Shown: positions 4,544 through 5,638 of the stretch, piece after piece | Layout of the letters: each line of letters opens with the position of its first letter | Position numbering within the stretch: position 1 is the stretch's first letter | NCBI GenBank assembly: GCA_964435165.1 | Contig: CAYSXY010000090.1 | Span: 1-5,638 of the forward strand | Direction of reading: 5' to 3' | DNA: 5,638 bases | From: CAYSXY01 sp964435165 | GTDB lineage: Bacteria; Pseudomonadota; Alphaproteobacteria; Rickettsiales; RI-342 | Notes under the pieces: generated by a model | What the model was told of the DNA's origin: nothing | What the model saw: only the letters and a program-made list of their open reading frames with translations | Databases searched by the model: none | Translations under genes and position numbers: made by a program

Positions 4544-5578
4544 TTAGCCGCGATGCTGCTGCGCAATGTCCGGGCCAAAGCCGACGGAGCTTGCGAGCCA
4601 GTTGGCGATGGAGTTGCGCGCCGTGTCTGGGTCGACGCGGTTTTGAACTTCATTTAATTGCGACTCAACTGTATCAGGAGTAGTGGGATGTCGTAAACCT
4701 GCTCCCTGGACAATTGCGCCTAACAACGTGCCGCCCATGAGCCAATTATTGGCCTGGCGTGATTGTTCGTCTGATCCGCGGAATAAATTAGCGACAGACG
4801 TGACTGCTTTTGACATTTGTTCTGTCGGCCATTTGGCCAGATTGACAAATTGCATAAAGGCGCGATCTAACCCACGGAATGCATCAAACATGGTTTGCTT
4901 AAAGCCATTATCGCAGCCACAGGCTTCTTTCATTTGCTGCCAGTAATTGTGAGCCCCATCTCCGCCGAGATATTTCTCAAATGCTTCAGTGCGGGTATTT
5001 GACGGCTCACCAAAGCGTGCTTCAAACTGTTGACCGTTGATGCCTTGGCCGGCATCGTTGGCAGCAGCCATGGCATCCAGCCGGTGCAAGGCAATACTAG
5101 CCCCCGGATAACCTGAGCCTACCTGCCCGCCGGTAATGCGGGAAATTAAACTGACACTTCCTATAGCAATGCCAACTTGAGGCGATTCCTGCAATTTTTG
5201 CACATTTTCAGATGGGGCATTGATAAAGCGCGCATTGAGTGCGACCCGACCACCTTGCTCAATAAATGCATCATAGCTCTCAGCAACGCCGGTATCGAAC
5301 ACCAGAAATTTGGTGTTACCCATGCTTGCTGCTTGCGCCCCGGCACCCACAATGCTGGGGTCACCTTTCTCTGTCACCGGCACGATACGATAAAACTGCT
5401 CGGCTAAGCGTTCTTTCATGGCATCTGAATAGCCCTGACGTTCAGCGATGAGTCCTAATGGCGGATTGTCAAATGCCAGAGCGGTGTCTTGCTCTGTTTT
5501 ATCATGCGCCACAATCATGCCTGCCAGCGCACCACCAAGCGAGTGACCAACATGTTGAATTGCCTCACCACCATTCAT
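4544..5578 (-). CDS. Alpha/beta hydrolase, class 3 lipase-like, N-terminally incomplete
   Basis: The visible frame encodes 344 residues. VGHSLGGALAG (10-20) is a nucleophile elbow (GxSxG, Ser13). The order that follows fits class 3 lipases and related DUF2974-type hydrolases: ALAFDNPPLGL (34-43), FYRIVPVTEKGDPS (62-75) with a likely catalytic Asp73, and a likely catalytic His165 in ALHRLDAM. These roles are inferred from order and spacing. Such proteins normally have about 80 or more residues before the elbow; here there are ten. An in-frame stop (5603-5605) lies upstream, no other start codon is available, and no ribosome binding site precedes the ATG (upstream bases CCCCTAAAACAA). The gene may be truncated or frameshifted, and the window ends 60 bases further. 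The C-terminal part (about 200-344) matches no domain I know and includes a CGC motif (220-222). No signal peptide is visible in this frame. The substrate is unknown, and the gene is probably unrelated to the iron locus. Confidence 0.65.
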   Translation of the reverse strand: MNGGEAIQHVGHSLGGALAGMIVAHDKTEQDTALAFDNPPLGLIAERQGYSDAMKERLAEQFYRIVPVTEKGDPSIVGAGAQAASMGNTKFLVFDTGVAESYDAFIEQGGRVALNARFINAPSENVQKLQESPQVGIAIGSVSLISRITGGQVGSGYPGASIALHRLDAMAAANDAGQGINGQQFEARFGEPSNTRTEAFEKYLGGDGAHNYWQQMKEACGCDNGFKQTMFDAFRGLDRAFMQFVNLAKWPTEQMSKAVTSVANLFRGSDEQSRQANNWLMGGTLLGAIVQGAGLRHPTTPDTVESQLNEVQNRVDPDTARNSIANWLASSVGFGPDIAQQHRG

Positions 5579-5638
5579 TTGTTTTAGGGGCTGGCATAGA
5601 AGTTAATTTTGATTGTACAGTTTAATCCATAATTTGAG
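5579..5638 (-). other. Upstream edge of the hydrolase gene; possible out-of-frame coding
   Basis: Read on the minus strand, the hydrolase frame meets TAA at 5605-5603. A different frame is open from the window edge to a TAA just past a C4 run (GGGG on plus, 5587-5590). Adding one C to that run would join this frame to the hydrolase frame, giving FYASPLKQMNGGEAIQHVG before the elbow. The stretch is also AT-rich with a -10-like TACAAT (5617-5612), so it may simply be a promoter region. The sequence ends too soon to decide. Confidence 0.3.

Overview
The window holds a compact iron-uptake locus flanked by a repeat-rich intergenic stretch on the left and a hydrolase gene that lacks its N-terminal part on the right. 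The organism is a Gram-negative bacterium, since it has an outer-membrane receptor plus TonB/ExbB/ExbD. Several short dispersed repeats ending in ATGAC, together with a CCCTCAC...CTCCCAA repeat, resemble those scattered through intergenic DNA of many Alphaproteobacteria, including host-associated or predatory lineages. That placement is a tentative inference.

Layout. Positions 1-403 carry no convincing gene but are packed with degenerate repeats and small hairpins. Positions 404-2638 (minus) encode a 744-residue FecA-type TonB-dependent receptor. Positions 2639-2809 are a divergent promoter region with two strong Fur-box-like sites, one near each gene, and a perfect 7-bp hairpin in the receptor leader. 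Positions 2810-4538 (plus) are a tightly packed operon, tonB-exbB-exbD, with a TGATG junction (1-base overlap) and an ATGA junction (4-base overlap). Positions 4544-5578 (minus) converge on exbD with only 5 bases between stop codons. They encode a predicted alpha/beta hydrolase (class 3 lipase-like) whose GHSLGG nucleophile elbow lies at residues 11-16, so the usual upstream part of the fold is absent or out of frame.

How it works together. The receptor would bind a ferric chelate at the outer membrane. ExbB/ExbD would use the proton gradient to energise TonB, which opens the receptor plug. Fur with Fe(II) would shut both transcripts off when iron is plentiful. No periplasmic binding protein, ABC transporter or FecI/FecR-type sigma/anti-sigma pair is in the window. 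The receptor also lacks the N-terminal signalling domain that FecI/FecR systems need, so Fur looks like the main control.

Most worth a second look: an ExbB whose otherwise strongly conserved pore glutamate (E176 in E. coli) is a valine; the N-terminally incomplete hydrolase with a possible one-base frameshift at a G4/C4 run; and the leader hairpin of the receptor. I see no clear sign of a wholly new system. The core is a recognisable Fur-regulated TonB uptake locus with unusual details.
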